A stretch of 64,000 nucleotides of DNA. Source: Manis javanica (taxonomy: Eukaryota > Chordata > Mammalia > Pholidota > Manidae). The translations under genes and the position numbers were made by a program. Every line of letters begins with the position of its first letter. Within the stretch, counting starts at the first letter, position 1. Under the pieces are notes generated by a model. It searched no databases. It was not told the DNA's origin and saw only the letters and a program-made list of their open reading frames with translations. The stretch is from assembly GCF_040802235.1 (NCBI RefSeq), contig NC_133170.1, positions 7,021,001 through 7,085,000 of the forward strand. Reading direction: 5' to 3'. Below, piece by piece: positions 44,770 through 58,299 of the stretch.

Positions 44770-46920
44770 TGAGAACACAAGTGAATTTAGCCCCTCTTGT
44801 ACTGGGAAAACAGGGTAGAAAGTTGGGAGAATGTCTGCAGTGTGCTCCGGGAGGGGCGCCTCCTCCTCTCATGGTAGGCAGTGTTGATTTGTATTTATGC
44901 TGCTGCCGACCCTTGACCATTAGTGTTTATTTTAACTTACTTTGTTTAAAAAAGAGTGGTTAGCTTTTGTAGATTTCCTGTGTTCATTTTCGTCTTAGTA
45001 AGAACACCTGGATTCGTGCTTCAGACTCAGCGAATGTCTGGCACATGGGTGTTCTTTCCTTTCCTTTAAAAAACAATTAAAAAATTATAATATCCACTTC
45101 TACAGAGAAGTGATGGTTGTATTGCTATTCAAAAAAGAAGAGAGAAAAGGGTAGTGGAAGGGAACTGAGAAGTACTTGATAAATTATGTAGGGAAGCATT
45201 TGCCTTTGGGCAGAAATACTGGTGTTCGGAAGCTGCTAGCCAACCCATCTGCACCCTTTTTCATCATTCATCTGAAATATTCATGGGCTCCAACAGCCCC
45301 TGCCTTGTTTCCATTAGCTCCTCACGGAGTCTCATCTTCCCGCAGCCAATCTGGAGTTGCAGTGGGTCACCCTTGTTTTCTTTCCTTGTTGCTGTGAATG
45401 TCATCAGTAAAGAATAGACACTCAAGGAGAAGTTTGTGTAATATTCAGTCTCCGCAAAATAAGCTGTGCAGCAAATTCAGTAATGCAGGAGTTGAGAGCA
45501 GACAGTGGCTAAAGTAATCACTGAAGTTCATTCTGCTTGAAAGTACACTGTAAGCTTCTCTGAATCTGAATCTCTTCTGATCATTAAACAGTACCCTTCA
45601 TTTTCCTTGAAGAAATTTTATTTTTGGTTGAGATACCGCATATGATTAGTAAACCTAAAAATTTTTCCATATAAAAGGCATCTACATGTTAGTAATTTCT
45701 CAGAGAGCTCTTGAAATCATTTAGGATATAAGTCAAGAGAGGTCATAAGTAATCATTTTATATTTTACAGTTCTTTTACCTAGTGTCATCAATACTAGGA
45801 TTATTATCTAGCATTCAAAAACAAGTTCTGAAAGTCTCATAAATTCCTCTTCAGGCTCACGAGACTGCTTTTTAATTGAATAGTAACTTGAGATTCACCT
45901 AGTTATTTCTTCTTCTTTTTTAGAAGAAACTGCCACTATTTTGTAATGTCGTTAATGTTCAAATATGATTCTCTTCCATTAGCTCTCGTGTTTTACATGG
46001 GAAAACATTTTTTTTAAAGGAGTTTGGCAGTTTGCGTTCATACCGACTGCTGAGGTTTTTACCTAGTTGAGTGACAGATTAAGATTTTAAAAACAGTGGG
46101 GTCAGTCTTTTCATTTTGTAGGTTAATATTGTGACAGCAGTTTTGAAAACTAGGGGCTGTTTGTGTCACAAATTTGTATCATACGGATTTTCATGTTTAA
46201 TCTTCCTTTGGTTTCTCTTATCTTTGGCTCCTTTGTCTGCTCTGGCCTTGCGAGCTGAAGAAACATAATGGCTTTACTGGGGTCAGTGCTTCCCAGAAAC
46301 CTGGCTGACTTTAATGGCCAATAGGACCCCTTTGCCACCTTCTAAACAAAGGATTTGCAGGCTGCCCATCTGTCTTAGGAAGCTTTGTGCAGCTAATGTG
46401 CAAAAAGAAGTTTTCGTATAGGCAGAAGGAAACCTTTCTCTACATAAGTATTTCAAATCTGCAAAAAAGTTTGTAGATAAATACTTAGAGTGTATTTAGT
46501 TTTGTGCTGTGTTATAAGTCGCCTGATTTAGTTCCCATGTGTTGGGAAGAGATGAAGTTGGACAGAAGTACTTGTCACTGAAGTAATTAAACTGAAGTTA
46601 CTACACAGCAGCTTTGTTAGAGTAGAAAGGAAGAAGCTGAAAATTAGTTGCTTTTATCATCTGTTATTTTCATTCATCTTATTTTTCTGGTAAAACTGCT
46701 GTCATAACCCGGATCATACACAACTAGAAGCAATTTATTTATTTAAAATTAAGTGTGTCCTTTAGGGAATAATTCTGTAGTATAAAATGTGTGTGTTCCG
46801 TGTCTGTGGATTCTTAATTTGCCATTTTTATTTGTCAGGTAGACTTTTGGGTATTGATGAAGTAGGGCTAGCCAGGTGTACCAACATTACTTCTAAGCAT
46901 ATCTTTCTACCCTCCAAACT
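44770..46920. other. Intron 1, no recognised element
   Basis: About 2.1 kb with no coding signal or repeat that I can name. Confidence 0.4.
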
Positions 46921-46924
46921 TGAA

Positions 46925-47220
46925 GTTATTTGGGGGGAATAGTTCAGCACAGTACTTAAGAGCAGGGGTTCTGGAGTTTAAAGTGCCTGGGTTTAAATCC
47001 CAGCTCTGCCTCTTAAACTTTCTACACCTTAGTGTATCATTTCTAAAACAGGAATGTGTTTTAACTCATCAGGTTGCTGGGTTGATAAGTGAGGTGGTGC
47101 ATGTTGTCTGGGTACATAGGAACACCCAGTAAGTAAAATGTATTGCTCACCTTAACCCCTCAGCACCTAGGACAGTGCCACGCACATAACAGATGCTCAC
47201 TGCACATTTGTTGAATGGGA
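46925..47220 (+). repeat. MIR SINE followed by an L2/MIR-type 3' end
   Basis: MIR body 'cagtacttaagagcagggg', 'tctggagtttaaagtgcctg', 'gtttaaatcccagctctgcc', 'aggttgctgggttgataag'. Then 'aggacagtgccacgcacata', 'atttgttgaatggga' at 47150-47220. Confidence 0.8.
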
Positions 47221-48080
47221 GAACTTCAAGAATATGTGGCCTTGTCAATGTAATTGATAACTGTATTGAAAAAGGGGGGGGGAGCTTATGTGTTTGATAT
47301 TTGTACCTTATTTGACTGCAGTCGTTGCACTCAAGACCCTGTCAGGCCTGTTACAGGCCTAGTATTAGGCACACAGTACATGTTTGATAAATTGAGTTTT
47401 CATTCCTCCTTGAAAGGGCAAGTTTTTCTGTTTGCCACTTTATTTTATGCTAAACAGTTTGGAGTTTTAGGTGTCATTTTTGAAAACTGAAGCTATAAAT
47501 TTATGAAGTCAAATGTTGGCAAAACAGATCTCCAAGTGATGAGGTTTTTTTGTTTGTTTTTTGTTTTTAGTTAAGCATCAAGTCTCAGATAATCCTCTTT
47601 TCTTAGAGACAAACTGTTACAGGTATGTGGAGCAGAAAGTATTTAATTTATTTGTATATGCCTGGAATTGGGATATATTTTGTTACTATTTCTCTTTTTT
47701 GCCATGTGTGGGTAAGGAACTGTTTTGCTGTGCCTTAGATATGTTTTTCCCCCATGGGACTCTTCATTGAGTGAGTAACAGCTGTTAAGTCTGTGACCGG
47801 GTAGGGCCTCTGAGTGTAGATTTTTCTTGGCAACTGACCTCCTCTTTTCTCCATCCCTCACATATGGAGTTCTCTTTTCAGGTCCTTAAACATAACTGGG
47901 GTCTTGACAGAAGGTTCTAGTTAATTCCCTACTCCATCTTCTCATGGGAGTACTCCTTCCAATTCTAGCACTTTCTTCCAGAGTCTTTGCTAGGTGAGAT
48001 GAGTTCACCAAGGGTAAGTTCCTTTTTTTTTTGGTGGGGAGGAGGCTGGTTGCATTACTGAAGAGGACAGACAGGGCAGG
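47221..48080. other. Intron 1, no recognised element
   Basis: No named element; contains a run of 9 G at 47274-47282. Confidence 0.4.
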
Positions 48081-48084
48081 TCTC

Positions 48085-48960
48085 TCTGAGAAGTGATCTT
48101 TGCACAGAGGCTTGAGGGAAGTAAAGGAGTTGACCACGTGGATATTTGGGATAAGTGCCCTTCAGGCTAAGAGAAGGGAAGAGCAAAGGCCCTCAGTGGG
48201 GCTGTGGTGGTCGCCTGGCGGACGCCCTGCGGAGGCTGGAGGAGTGGCGAGGAGGGAGGGATGCGGCAGGGGGACCGCAGGAGGCAGGTGGCCGAGCGCC
48301 TTGTATCACTGGAAGGGTCTTACTCTAAGGGAGATGGGGAGCGTCACAGAGTTTGGACAGAGGGGAGACCTCTGACTTTAAAGAAGATAATTCTGGCAGC
48401 TGTATGAAGACAATGTAAGTTGTAGGGGTACAAGGGTAGAAGCAGGGAGCTCTGTCAGAAAGCTTGCAATGACCTGGGGAAGAAGGAGTGGCAGCTCGGA
48501 GCACATGGTGACATGTGATCCGTTTGGGGTATATTTGGGAGACTGAAGCAGTAGGATTTCATTACCAAATGGTGGGGTGGCGGGGAAAGGGAGGAGTCTG
48601 TGACAACTCCCAAGGGTTGGACTTGAGCGACACAAAAGGAGATGCTGTCAGCTTAAACAGGAGACTGGGGGTTGCTGCACCGGAGCGGGGGTGGCGCTGA
48701 TCACGAGTTCAGCTGGGGCATGTGGAGTTCGAGATGCCTGTCAGATAGCTCGGACAAGTATGTGGGTATACGTATGAATTTGGAATTAGAAAAGACTGAG
48801 CTGGAATTATAAATTATGCATGTTTTAAAATGTTTGAGAGTGGATACGATCGCCAAGGGAGAAAATGTAGATAGAGAAGAGGAAAAGGGCCAGAGATAGC
48901 ATATGGATAAAGCTGTATCAGTAAGCACACTGGAGGCATTTTTGGGAAAAAATTACAAGT
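48085..48960 (-). repeat. L2 LINE fragment
   Basis: Reverse L2: 'aagtgatctttgcacagagg', 'agagcaaaggccctcagtgg', 'gcgccttgtatcactggaag', 'ggacttgagcgaca', 'gttcgagatgcctgtcagat', 'gatacgatcgccaagggag'. Confidence 0.65.
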
Positions 48961-50870
48961 ATTTTATAAAGGACAGCAAGGAAGCATGGCTGCAGCACCC
49001 AGTATCTCTTTTTTCTTCCCCCTTTTCCTTCCCTTAGAAAATTCTTAAAATTTTTCATTTGGTGATAAGTTCAAGGTCAGAGTGAACACACAGCCGACCC
49101 TTTCCCTGGTGGGCTAGTGTCTTTTGACTTTGTTCCTTTCACTGCTTCATTGATGGTCTTAGATCCTTGATTGAATTTCAAGTATGTAAGTGCTAAAAAG
49201 GTATTAGTAAGTGCTGTCAGATTCTTACATTTCCATTATACTTTTGGTAAGCTGGACAATGAAACAAATAGAGGCAGAATAGCCTTCATGCTAACAATAC
49301 ATTAATATTATAAATTGTGAAAATGACCAGCTGTTGAACATAGCAGGGTTTTAAATTTTTTTATGTTTTTACTCTGCCTAAGAGAATTCCAAATAATTGT
49401 GTTTTTGCAACTTTCTGTGCTAAAGTGGTACATCATTATGAGACAGAGGGAGCTGCTCTAGCTGATGGAAAAACCTTGCTGGTACTTTGATTTAGGTGAA
49501 TGGAGCTAATTCTGAACCATAATATGGCATAGGACACATAGCCTCTTTTCTTCTTCCATTCTGGGTTCCCAATTATTAAGCTTGTCTTTGAATTTGATTT
49601 GTTGGGGGGAAAACAAAATCAAACTTACAGAGAGTGGCTTGATTTGCTGTCCATTCATTTCCTCTACTAATGGAAAGGTTCAATTGAAATATCCTGGAGA
49701 CTATCTTTCCTTCCCTCAGTAGTAAGGATTATCTATCAATACTACAATGGTAGAAACTTTACTTTTCGTTTTTCACCTCTGGTTAAAACTTCTCTTCCAA
49801 ATTATATATTTATCATTGAATTAAAGTGTATTTGGTGATTAAATTATGGATATTTGAAGGGACAAGTATCCTTTTCCCCCCTCCATTCAGGTAATGCTTC
49901 AACAATGTTGAATACATGCTATTAAAAGAGTCTTAAATCACTCTTATTGAGGGATGAAATTGTGTTAGTGGCATTTGTTAAAAAAAAAATCAGTATCAGA
50001 CTATATTCACGAGGTTTCCAGTTTGAAGAACCAGAGTTTCAAATACTAAAGTAAACTTTCAGTTGCTAAGTGGATGCACGGCTGATTCTTAGTCATTAGA
50101 TCGATCTGTGTTTGGGCTTTACTGCTGTAGTTAAGCAGTCCTTCATGGGGAGGGAGGCAAAGGAGGTGATTTAGAGTATTGTGCAAAATATGTTTTTATC
50201 CAGCAGTATGAGTACTTTTATTGTTTTATTCATAGAGTGATGGGGTCAGAGAACTAATGAAATTTTTTTTTACAAGGTCAGAATAAACCTTGTAAATAAA
50301 ATTTTGTGAAGGTTGGGTACAAACTGAATGAGGAAGAATGGGAGATACTTAGATCTTGCATCTAAATTTTAGGAGTCGTAGGACAAACTCTCTTTTGGAC
50401 CCTGGACTGCAAGTTTCCATAGATCAGGGAGCTGAGGTTCAGGTTTCTTATTTTGCTGTCCTTTGTGTCTCACTGGAATAATCTCTGATGGGAGAGCAGA
50501 ACTCATGTCACCGTGAAGCGTCACCAGCGCAGTTGCCCTTTTGGTCGCTTTCCAAGCCCAGCAAAAAGGAAAAACAGAGGGGCCGGGAAGCCCTGGGCCG
50601 GGTGGGCCCATCACATAGCAGGACGTGTAGCCGGCCTAATGGCGGCCTTCCCTTGCCCTGCTCTTCGCGCGGCCGTGGTGGCGAGCATCTCTGGGTTCAA
50701 CGGGCTGCAGATTCTCCGCTGTCCAGCCTTCTCTCATTTCCCCTTTTCCCTGCTCTCCAAACAACCTGATGTATGGCAGTCAGGGGGGTAGGTTTTTCTG
50801 CTTGTTTCTTTTCCATTGATTGTTCCATTCCTTGTTCACTAAGCCTTGAACTCGTTACTTCTACTTTCTG
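48961..50870. other. Intron 1, no recognised element
   Basis: A+T-rich except for a G+C-richer patch at 50,490-50,780 with overlapping forward frames; CpGs are present but no domain or splice-site pair is convincing. Confidence 0.4.
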
Positions 50871-51239
50871 CCTTTTTTAAAAAATGGACATAATTATATT
50901 TTTAAACTGGTTGCATTATATCACGCTTGATTTTGTAGAAAGTTCAGGTTATACGGGAAAATATAAAGAACATAAAAATGAACAGCAACTCAACTGTTAA
51001 GAGATAAGTACTGATACGTTTTAGTGGACATCATATCTGTACTCTCTGAACACATAGGTACAACATATAAGTAATTTATATTTAATATGTAATAAGTAAG
51101 TTTTTAATATATACAACTTAAATGTTTTTAAATTTTTTATATATTTAATAATTATGTTTTCACTAAAAAATACTATATTAACGTTATTAACTTAATATAT
51201 TCTAAAGTGATTCCATTTTAGATCTATATTATCCTTTAG

Positions 51240-51500
51240 TAGTAAAACACCATGTGCTTTATGATGCACCCTTGTTTATTTATATATTGTCTTCCTGTAG
51301 GTTGTTAGGTGGTTTCAAATTTTTTATACTAAATGGTAGTGTGCAGAACTCCCTAGTGGGAATATCTTTGGACACATTTTTAATTACTTCCTTGGGTGAC
51401 ATTCCTAGTGAAACTACTGGGTTAAGCAGCTCATATACTTTATTTTTTAAAGCATATTGTCAAATTGCCCTCCATAAAGGGCATAAACTGTGTCAGTTTA
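51240..51500 (-). repeat. Old L1 fragment
   Basis: 'ggttgttaggtggtttcaaat', 'gggtgacattcctagtgaaact', 'actgggttaagcag', 'gtcaaattgccctccataaag' match the old L1 3' order in reverse. Confidence 0.55.
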
Positions 51501-52359
51501 CTCTTTGACCAGTATTCTTAAAGGAATACTAGTATTAGTTTTGACATTTTGTTACCCTCCACTGTGTATTTTGTTAAGAAAACACACCCCACTAACAGAT
51601 GCAGAATCTCTTTATTCTGTCAATAGTGGGTTTCTTAATAATATTTTGGCTAAGCCTCTGGAATTCCCTGGTGTGAAATTTTTTTCAAAAATGAAGAGTG
51701 GGCTCCGATAGAAATCCGTATGACCAAAAAATTGATTTTCTAAAAAAAAAAATGCATCGATACCATACTTAGTTATTTTTGGCTTTTAAAAAAATTTTAA
51801 TAATCTTAGGTTTCATTACAGTTTTCCTTAAAAGAATCAAAATTTGTTCTCTTAGAATTAAGAAAAAGGCAGAGTTTTTTAGTGTCACAGGAAGCCTTGG
51901 TTATCATTGCTGATGGGAGTAGCGGGTGCATTTTGACTTGCTTTGAACTTTCTTACTGAAGCAATGATTTGAAAATGAGCTTGGCTTTCATTACTGGTTA
52001 TTGATCCCATCCTAAAAGGCCCAAGTTTTCAGCTATACCCCGTAATATATTCTGTGCATAAGGAGACTGTGGTACTGACCTTTGAAAAAATACACCGCCA
52101 TTAATGAAATTGGTCCCCTTGAAGGCATTCTTGCAGTAAAGGTCTGACCTTTTACCAAGAAACAAGAGGATTGATTAGTTCACAGATTCTGCTCCATCAT
52201 GTAATATAGTATTTGGGAAAATGTCAGGCGCTCATGAATTTAAGAAAATTATCATGTGGGAAATTCTTTCACTTATTAATTGAATTAGTTTCCAAAAGGA
52301 CGTGAAAGTCAAGAGATTCTCTTAAAGGGAATCTTGTAAAGGTTTGTTGAAGGGGCAGT

Positions 52360-52480
52360 CTCACATAAGGGAAAAAACGTGGTTTCAGAATAAAAATACT
52401 CTGGGTTTTTACTCCCGTTAGGAGAGTCACTTAACCTTTCCAGGCCCTCAGTTTTCTTAGCTGAGTGGATAGATTCAGCC
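52360..52480 (+). repeat. MIR remnant
   Basis: 'ggagagtcacttaacctttc', 'caggccctcagttttcttag'. Confidence 0.55.
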
Positions 52481-52482
52481 GC

Positions 52483-52640
52483 ACATCGCGAACTTTAATT
52501 GGCTTGCCCATCACCTGAGGATCTTACTAAAATGCAGATCTGGTTGGGTAAGTCTGGGCTGGGCCTGAGGTTCTGCATTTATAATGCCAGTGCTGCTGGC
52601 CCAGGTACCCCGATTTGCATAGCAAGTAGCTGGATATGTT
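52483..52640. repeat. hAT-Charlie-type DNA transposon remnant
   Basis: 'cccatcacctgaggatctta', 'ctaaaatgcagatctggttg', 'ctgggcctgaggttctgcat', 'gccagtgctgctggcccagg'; order typical of a mammalian hAT MITE. Ends not preserved. Confidence 0.5.
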
Positions 52641-52839
52641 TCCTTCTAGCTCTGAAAGTGTGATTGTAACCTAAGTTTTTGTAGACATTAAGTGTACTAT
52701 CTTAACATTTTGAGTATTTTTACAACCATAAGGTCTTCAAAACTTTTAAGTGTGCTAGTGAGAAATTTTTTTCTGATTATCTTAACATTTATTTTAAAAT
52801 ACTCCAGCATTCACTCCCTCCTTTCTGAAGTTGGGAGAA

Positions 52840-52980
52840 GAATACATAAAACAAGAATAACAAAATACTGATATTGTTGAAGCTGGGTGATGGGTCCATA
52901 GGGGTTTGGCATACTTTTGCCATATTCTCTGTCCTTAGGTATGTGTTTGGAAATGTATTAAAAAGAAAAAGAAAAGCAAA
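52840..52980 (+). repeat. L1 3' tail
   Basis: 'attgttgaagctgggtgatgg', 'cataggggtttggcatac', 'gtttggaaatgtattaaaaag'. Confidence 0.65.
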
Positions 52981-53689
52981 ACACAAACAAAAGTAAGTGT
53001 GAGTGCAGGTCTCAGAAACAGGAAGCATCGTGCAGTGACCTGAGAAACCCTTTGAAGAAAAAAGCCTAATTACTAATGAAGCACATTTGCTGGAAAGAGA
53101 GACGCTCACAGTGCTGTCCTCCATGTGCGAGTCTTACACTGTTTCTGTTCAACATTGCAAATGTGTCTATGCCAACTAAACTTGGATGTGTTAGTGTGAT
53201 ATTTTTGGAAATTCACTCTGAAAACTCTAAACTCAAAATAGATTTTGGTAGCTGTTGAATATATCAATCAAATGCTAACTGCATTTTTATAGGACAAAAA
53301 CACTTAAAATAGAGTATAGGAAGAGCACATTTGACCAAGGTTTTCTACTATTCCAGGGGTCCATTAGATGTGGGGTTATAATGTTGCTTTTAAATCCAGA
53401 GTGATTTTACACTCTGCAGTAAAAACACGATTCCCACCAAATATGTATTTTTCAGGGAGGAATTGAAAACAAATAAAATGGAGAAAAAATATAGCTGAGT
53501 GAGCTTTGTTTTGGTAAGGATTTGGGGAAATGATCAGAAAATGTTTATAGAATGACACCCTGTTCAGGAAATAGCATTTTGACATGGGATAAACAAATAT
53601 GCTCTAATATAAAGCAAACTTATCTAGATTAGATATTATATACATCATATGTGTAGTTTATAATTTGAGGATAATATTTAAAAAGCACA

Positions 53690-53905
53690 AATTAATGCCG
53701 GGTTATTAAAGACAACTAGAAAATAAAGAAAAAAATTCTAGAAGCATAAACCCCAGGCACAACCATTGTTAATGTTTCACTGTATTTCTTTACAGTTTCT
53801 AAATATGATTTTATTTTTCTCCTTTCTTACATATCTTTTCATCTTGTTTTTTTCACTGAACATTGTAAAATGTGCACTTTTCATTATTATGCATTCTTTT
53901 ATAAA
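53690..53905 (-). repeat. Old L1 fragment
   Basis: 'aagacaactagaaaataaag', 'aaccattgttaatgtttcac', 'cttacatatcttttcatc', 'cattattatgcattctttt'. Confidence 0.45.
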
Positions 53906-55815
53906 TATTACCTGAGGGAAACAATTCTCTGGTCTGGGTAAAGATCTTCATGGTCTGCAAATGTGTAGTTTAGCGATTATCTTGCTATTTTGATTTCTTT
54001 TTAGGCTAGGCTCAGGTTGTCTATTACGTTGAGAAGAATGGAGATAGGAATTCATTTTCTGCTGGAGAGATCAAAGCAGTTGCAGCATCCATCTGGTATT
54101 TGAGTGAGCATTGAAATGAAAGAGATGCTTAGGTTCATCTTGGAAAGAATGTCATTCCAGGTCAAGCAGAGCCACAGTAGGACCTTTAGTCCAGACCTGT
54201 GATATCTCTGATGCAGGGATTCAAGACTTAGAATGCTCCTCTTATGGAAGTTATGCTTCTGAGTCAAACCCCAAAGTGAACCTTTAGGGACAATTGTAAT
54301 ATGATATTGGTAATTCTTGTCACTGCAGGGAGTTCAGGTCTCAGCAAAAATCAGTTTACCATAGGCCATAAGGACAAAACAAAAAATACAGATTAAGTGA
54401 GCTAATACAATGCTAAGAGCAGTTCTTACCACATATTAAGAATATGAGTGTATGGTATTGCATGTAGAACTGATGAGACTTCAAGTCTTCTTTTATGTCT
54501 AATGTTACATGTATTAGGAGCTCTTTAATTTGGGAAAGCACAGATTTCTCTGAACACTGAATAAACTGGACCAAGTTGGAAATAATGATTAAGCTTGTTT
54601 CTGCCTCTCCTTCCCTTTCCTCTTGTACCCAGTTAACCTAGGACTGTCCTTTTTTTTTTACCCATCTCTCTAATTTAAAACCTTTCTTTAGATACCTGAA
54701 GTAAAATGGGAGATGAGTGTTGACTGATTATTAGAAGCAGGAGGAATTAGCTAATAATCTCCCTGGTAATTACTGATAGCAGCAACTTTAAATTTAGGAT
54801 TCCGGGCTTGTATTCCTCTAAGGTTTAAAGCCTTCAGAAATAAATGTACTTTGTTTTGTAAGGGAAGTCTGCGGTATGTTTGTGTGTGTTTGAACATGGC
54901 TTGAACTTGACAATTTTTCTACCTATCATCAATATAATTGCTTTTAAAGGTGTGAAAGTGTGTATTCTATTTTTAAAATCCAGTAATTTTTCAACCTGAG
55001 ACATTCAATTGTGGTTTATTTTGATTTTCCAGTCTCTAGCAATGTTAATTTTTGAACCTGAAAGCTTTAAACTGTCTTGAGATCATGGATTCCATTGAGA
55101 ATGTAATAAAATGTTGTAACCTTCTTTCTAGAAAAATGTATGTACATTCTAAATGTATATCATTTGAGACTTTTCACAAATATCTTGAAACTTACCCATA
55201 TAATGTTTTTAAAAACTGTTTTTCTTCCTTAGATATATTAGTAGTCTAGTTCCATTTAGTTAATGTGTCCCATTCAGTTTTATTACGATTGAACTATGAT
55301 GCTATGATATTTAATTTGCATAACACAAAAATTCTAGATCTTCTATTTGGAAACAATTATTAAACAGAGGGGCACTTGTGCTAAATGGGTTGTTTTAGAG
55401 GGTGCAGAATTCAAAGCAGTGGCTACTTCTATGGCAAATACAGCTATACCTGCTTTTATCACTTTGTTTACTTTTAAAATGTAATATAAGAGATTCCTAA
55501 TAAAAATTGATATAACTGTGTTGGAAATTTTTTTAAAAGGTATTTTCTTGAGTGATGGTTGTCTAATTCTTTTTTTTTTTTAATCTCATTTTAATTCTTG
55601 GAATGCTATTGCCAAACACTTAAGTGGAACCTTGGTCTTAAGTCTTAATCCTGCTGCAGGGATTCCGGATCTGCCCTATGACTAGCTGTATAAATTTTAA
55701 AATTTGGGGGAAACTGAAAATCTTCCAGGGGCTTTAAGTAGTATAGGCTTCTTTCGGTGGATGCATGTCCTTAAAGAAATGCTAGACCCATCCAGTCTTA
55801 GTATGACCAAGTTAC
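53906..55815. other. Intron 1, no recognised element
   Basis: A+T-rich; no gene or named repeat. Confidence 0.4.
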
Positions 55816-56258
55816 ACAGTTTTCTCTAGTTCTGTTTTGCACTGATGTCCACCACCTTGTGTTTTTATAGGTTGCTGTCACCACGTTCTCCCTTGACGAC
55901 CTAGTCCAATGTCATGACTTCAATATGATCCCATATCAGCACTCTCCTGATAAGTGCTAAATTTATATCTCTGGCCTACACCTTTCTCTTGAAATCCAAA
56001 CTTTAATATCTGACTGCTTTTGTAACATCTTCATTTTGAATCAGCATTTCAAAATCAGTATGTCTAAAACTGGATTCCTGGTTATTTTCCCCTAAAAAGT
56101 AATCTTCTCCTCAGTTGATAGATAGTCCATCTCTCAAAAGCCACAGAGTCATTCCTGGTTCTGGCCTTTCATTACATGTTTAGTCTAACAGTGATTGTTG
56201 CCTCAACCTTCAAAATATATGCAGAACCCAGTTACGTCGCACTAACTCTGTCTACCGT

Positions 56259-57389
56259 TGTCGGGCGGCTGCGTCTGGGGGGTCTGCCTAAGCGTTAGGT
56301 GAAACCTCAGCCTGGGTGGGGGAGGGTTCTTGACTCTGATCAAGAAAGAGTTCTCAGATGGGTTGGACGCGTGTAGGTAAGGAAGGAATTCATTAAAGCA
56401 AGAGCGGTAGAGCAGCCATGCAGGCAGAGAGCAAGGAAGGGCAGAGGGAGGAAAGGGAAGGTCCTTAGCTCCTGCTTGGTACAGGGCAGATCCATTGCCA
56501 CCTCCTGAAGCCGGGGTCACCTGGTGTGCAGTGTCTGCATGATGTGGGAACTAAGCCCCAATACCCCCGGATTTGGATGAGCATTGGATGGAGTGAGATT
56601 ATGTTCTGAGAACTTCCCAGACGCAGAGAAAGGAGATTTGGGGGCAGGCTACTAAGGAGCGTGATCGTACAGCTGCAGTCCTGTCTGGGTCACCCAGGCG
56701 ATGGGAACTTGCAAGCTCAAATCATTGATATTAAGTAGCCCTTCCCTACTTGTCTGAAGTACGACAGAGTGAGGACTAGTGCTTAAGTCTAGAAAATTGA
56801 ATGAAATAGCCAAGTAACAAAGATGCTCACTGTTGGAAGGGTGCAGAGACAAAACACAGCAAGGTGAGCAGCGAGAAGGCTTTATTTAAGGCAAAGTACA
56901 CACTTGAAGAAAGGGAAGTGTGGGCAACCTCAGAGAGGAGGTGCACTTAAAGCTTAGGATTTGTGTCTTTTAAGGATTTCAAGAATGGGGCAAAGGGCCG
57001 GGTGGGGGGTGTGCATAGGCTCAACATGCGGTCTCATGATGCGTATCTCTGGTGAGAGACATTCTGTCACCATCCATAGTCACCTAGATACCCTGTAAGA
57101 TAAACTGCACACAAGGGATTTATTGATCCTGTTCTTCTCCAAGATAGTGGTCACCCACAAGCAGTGGGAACATACCATTTAGGACCACTTGCCCTGCCGT
57201 AAGATAGGTTCTTGGCTAATAACCGTAAAGTATGTTAGGAATCTCACCTCCTAACTCCCTGGTTTTTAAAATGGAATCTTAGCCTTAAAATGGGGTCCCT
57301 CCTGTTCTTCGGATGCTATGTGTATCTTGGCATTTTTCATCATAGGCAAGAAAAGTTCATCATGATGCTTGTCCCGTGTCCCTTCCCCA
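56259..57389 (-). mobile_element. Outer LTR of an LTR-in-LTR nest
   Basis: Between the L2 halves, beginning TGTCGGGCGG at left; on the minus strand it ends CCCGACA. It has a U5/R-like stretch 'gggttcttgactctgatcaag', 'gaaggaattcattaaagcaag'. The right limit (CCCCA at 57389) is set where L2 resumes. No clear target duplication. Family not identified. Confidence 0.5.
56831..57339 (-). mobile_element. Inner LTR inserted in the outer LTR
   Basis: 509 bp from TGTTGG to TTTTTCA (minus strand TGAAAAATGCC...CCAACA, i.e. TG...CA), with flanks TCAC and TCAT (one mismatch in four) as a possible 4-bp target duplication. A polyadenylation-type TTTATTTAA complement lies at 56880-56888. Different family from the outer LTR and from 29670-30471. 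Confidence 0.55.
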
Positions 57390-58299
57390 CCTCACTACTA
57401 CCTAACCTGGTCAGTTGCTGTTTTCACTTGTCTAGATTGCAGCTTCCACACATTTCTGCCTCTTTGTGCACCCTGCCCCACCAATATTCTATACTTCTAA
57501 AAAACACTTTTTCTGCGAAGTTTTATTTTGAAAAATACCAAATCCACAGAGAAGTTGAAAGAATAGGTTAATTAACACCCATAAACCCTTCCTGTTAGAT
57601 TCACCTGGTGGTATGGCAAGAATACCACATTGGTGATGTTGTGTAAAAAATATCCTTAATACAACTGCCAGAGTGATTCTTTTAAAACCTGAAGTCGGAG
57701 CACAGTACCCCTCTGTGCTGTCTCTGCTGCCATGCTCAGGATGAAGCCAAGCCCTCCTGTGATCTGGCCCTCCCCTGGAGCCCCCAGCGCATATGTGCAC
57801 TGTGCTGTCCCTTCCCAGCCGCCCCCCACCCCACCCCCAGTGCTGTTGCTGAACCAGTTCTGCATGCTCCAGCTCTCGGACCTCTGCTGCAGCCGTTCAG
57901 GGTGCCTGGAATGCTCTTCCTCAGACATCCGTTGGCCGCCTCCTCCTGCTTCACGTCCTTGCTCAGATGTCCTCTTCTCAGTGAGGCCTTTCCATACGAC
58001 TTCTAAAAAGTGCCAACTCTGCTGACCATCCCCGCACTCTACTCTTCTCTTTTCCATAGCACTTACTACCTTCTCTCGTTACACAACTTAATTATTACAT
58101 TTATTGTGTATTGTCTGCTTCTCCTGCTGAAATATAGCACCACAAGGCAGGAATCTTTGTTTTGTTCACAGATTGATCCCTTCTAACTGCATTTTATCTT
58201 CATAGCAGGTACACAGTAAATATTTGTTGAATAAACATGAAGGAACTTTAGATGAATGTGTCCAACTTTGCCTTACTTCACAGTAGTGCGTCTATTTAA

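Larger units (their letters stand above)
55820..58255 (+). repeat. Long L2 LINE interrupted by LTRs and an L1 piece
   Basis: Forward L2 homology on both sides: 55820-56258 ('gaatcagcatttcaaaatcag', 'ctaaaactggattcctg', 'accttcaaaatatatgcagaa'), about 57390-57485 ('cctggtcagttgctg', 'gtctagattgcagcttcc') and 57645-58255 ('gccagagtgattctttt', 'gcctggaatgctcttcct', 'ttgctcagatgtcctcttctc', 'tatttgttgaataaac'). The interruptions are LTRs at 56259-57389 and an L1-like piece at about 57495-57640. Confidence 0.75.

Noticed and set aside
57656..58057. 133-codon antisense frame
   Set aside because: It is the shadow of the forward L2 LINE.
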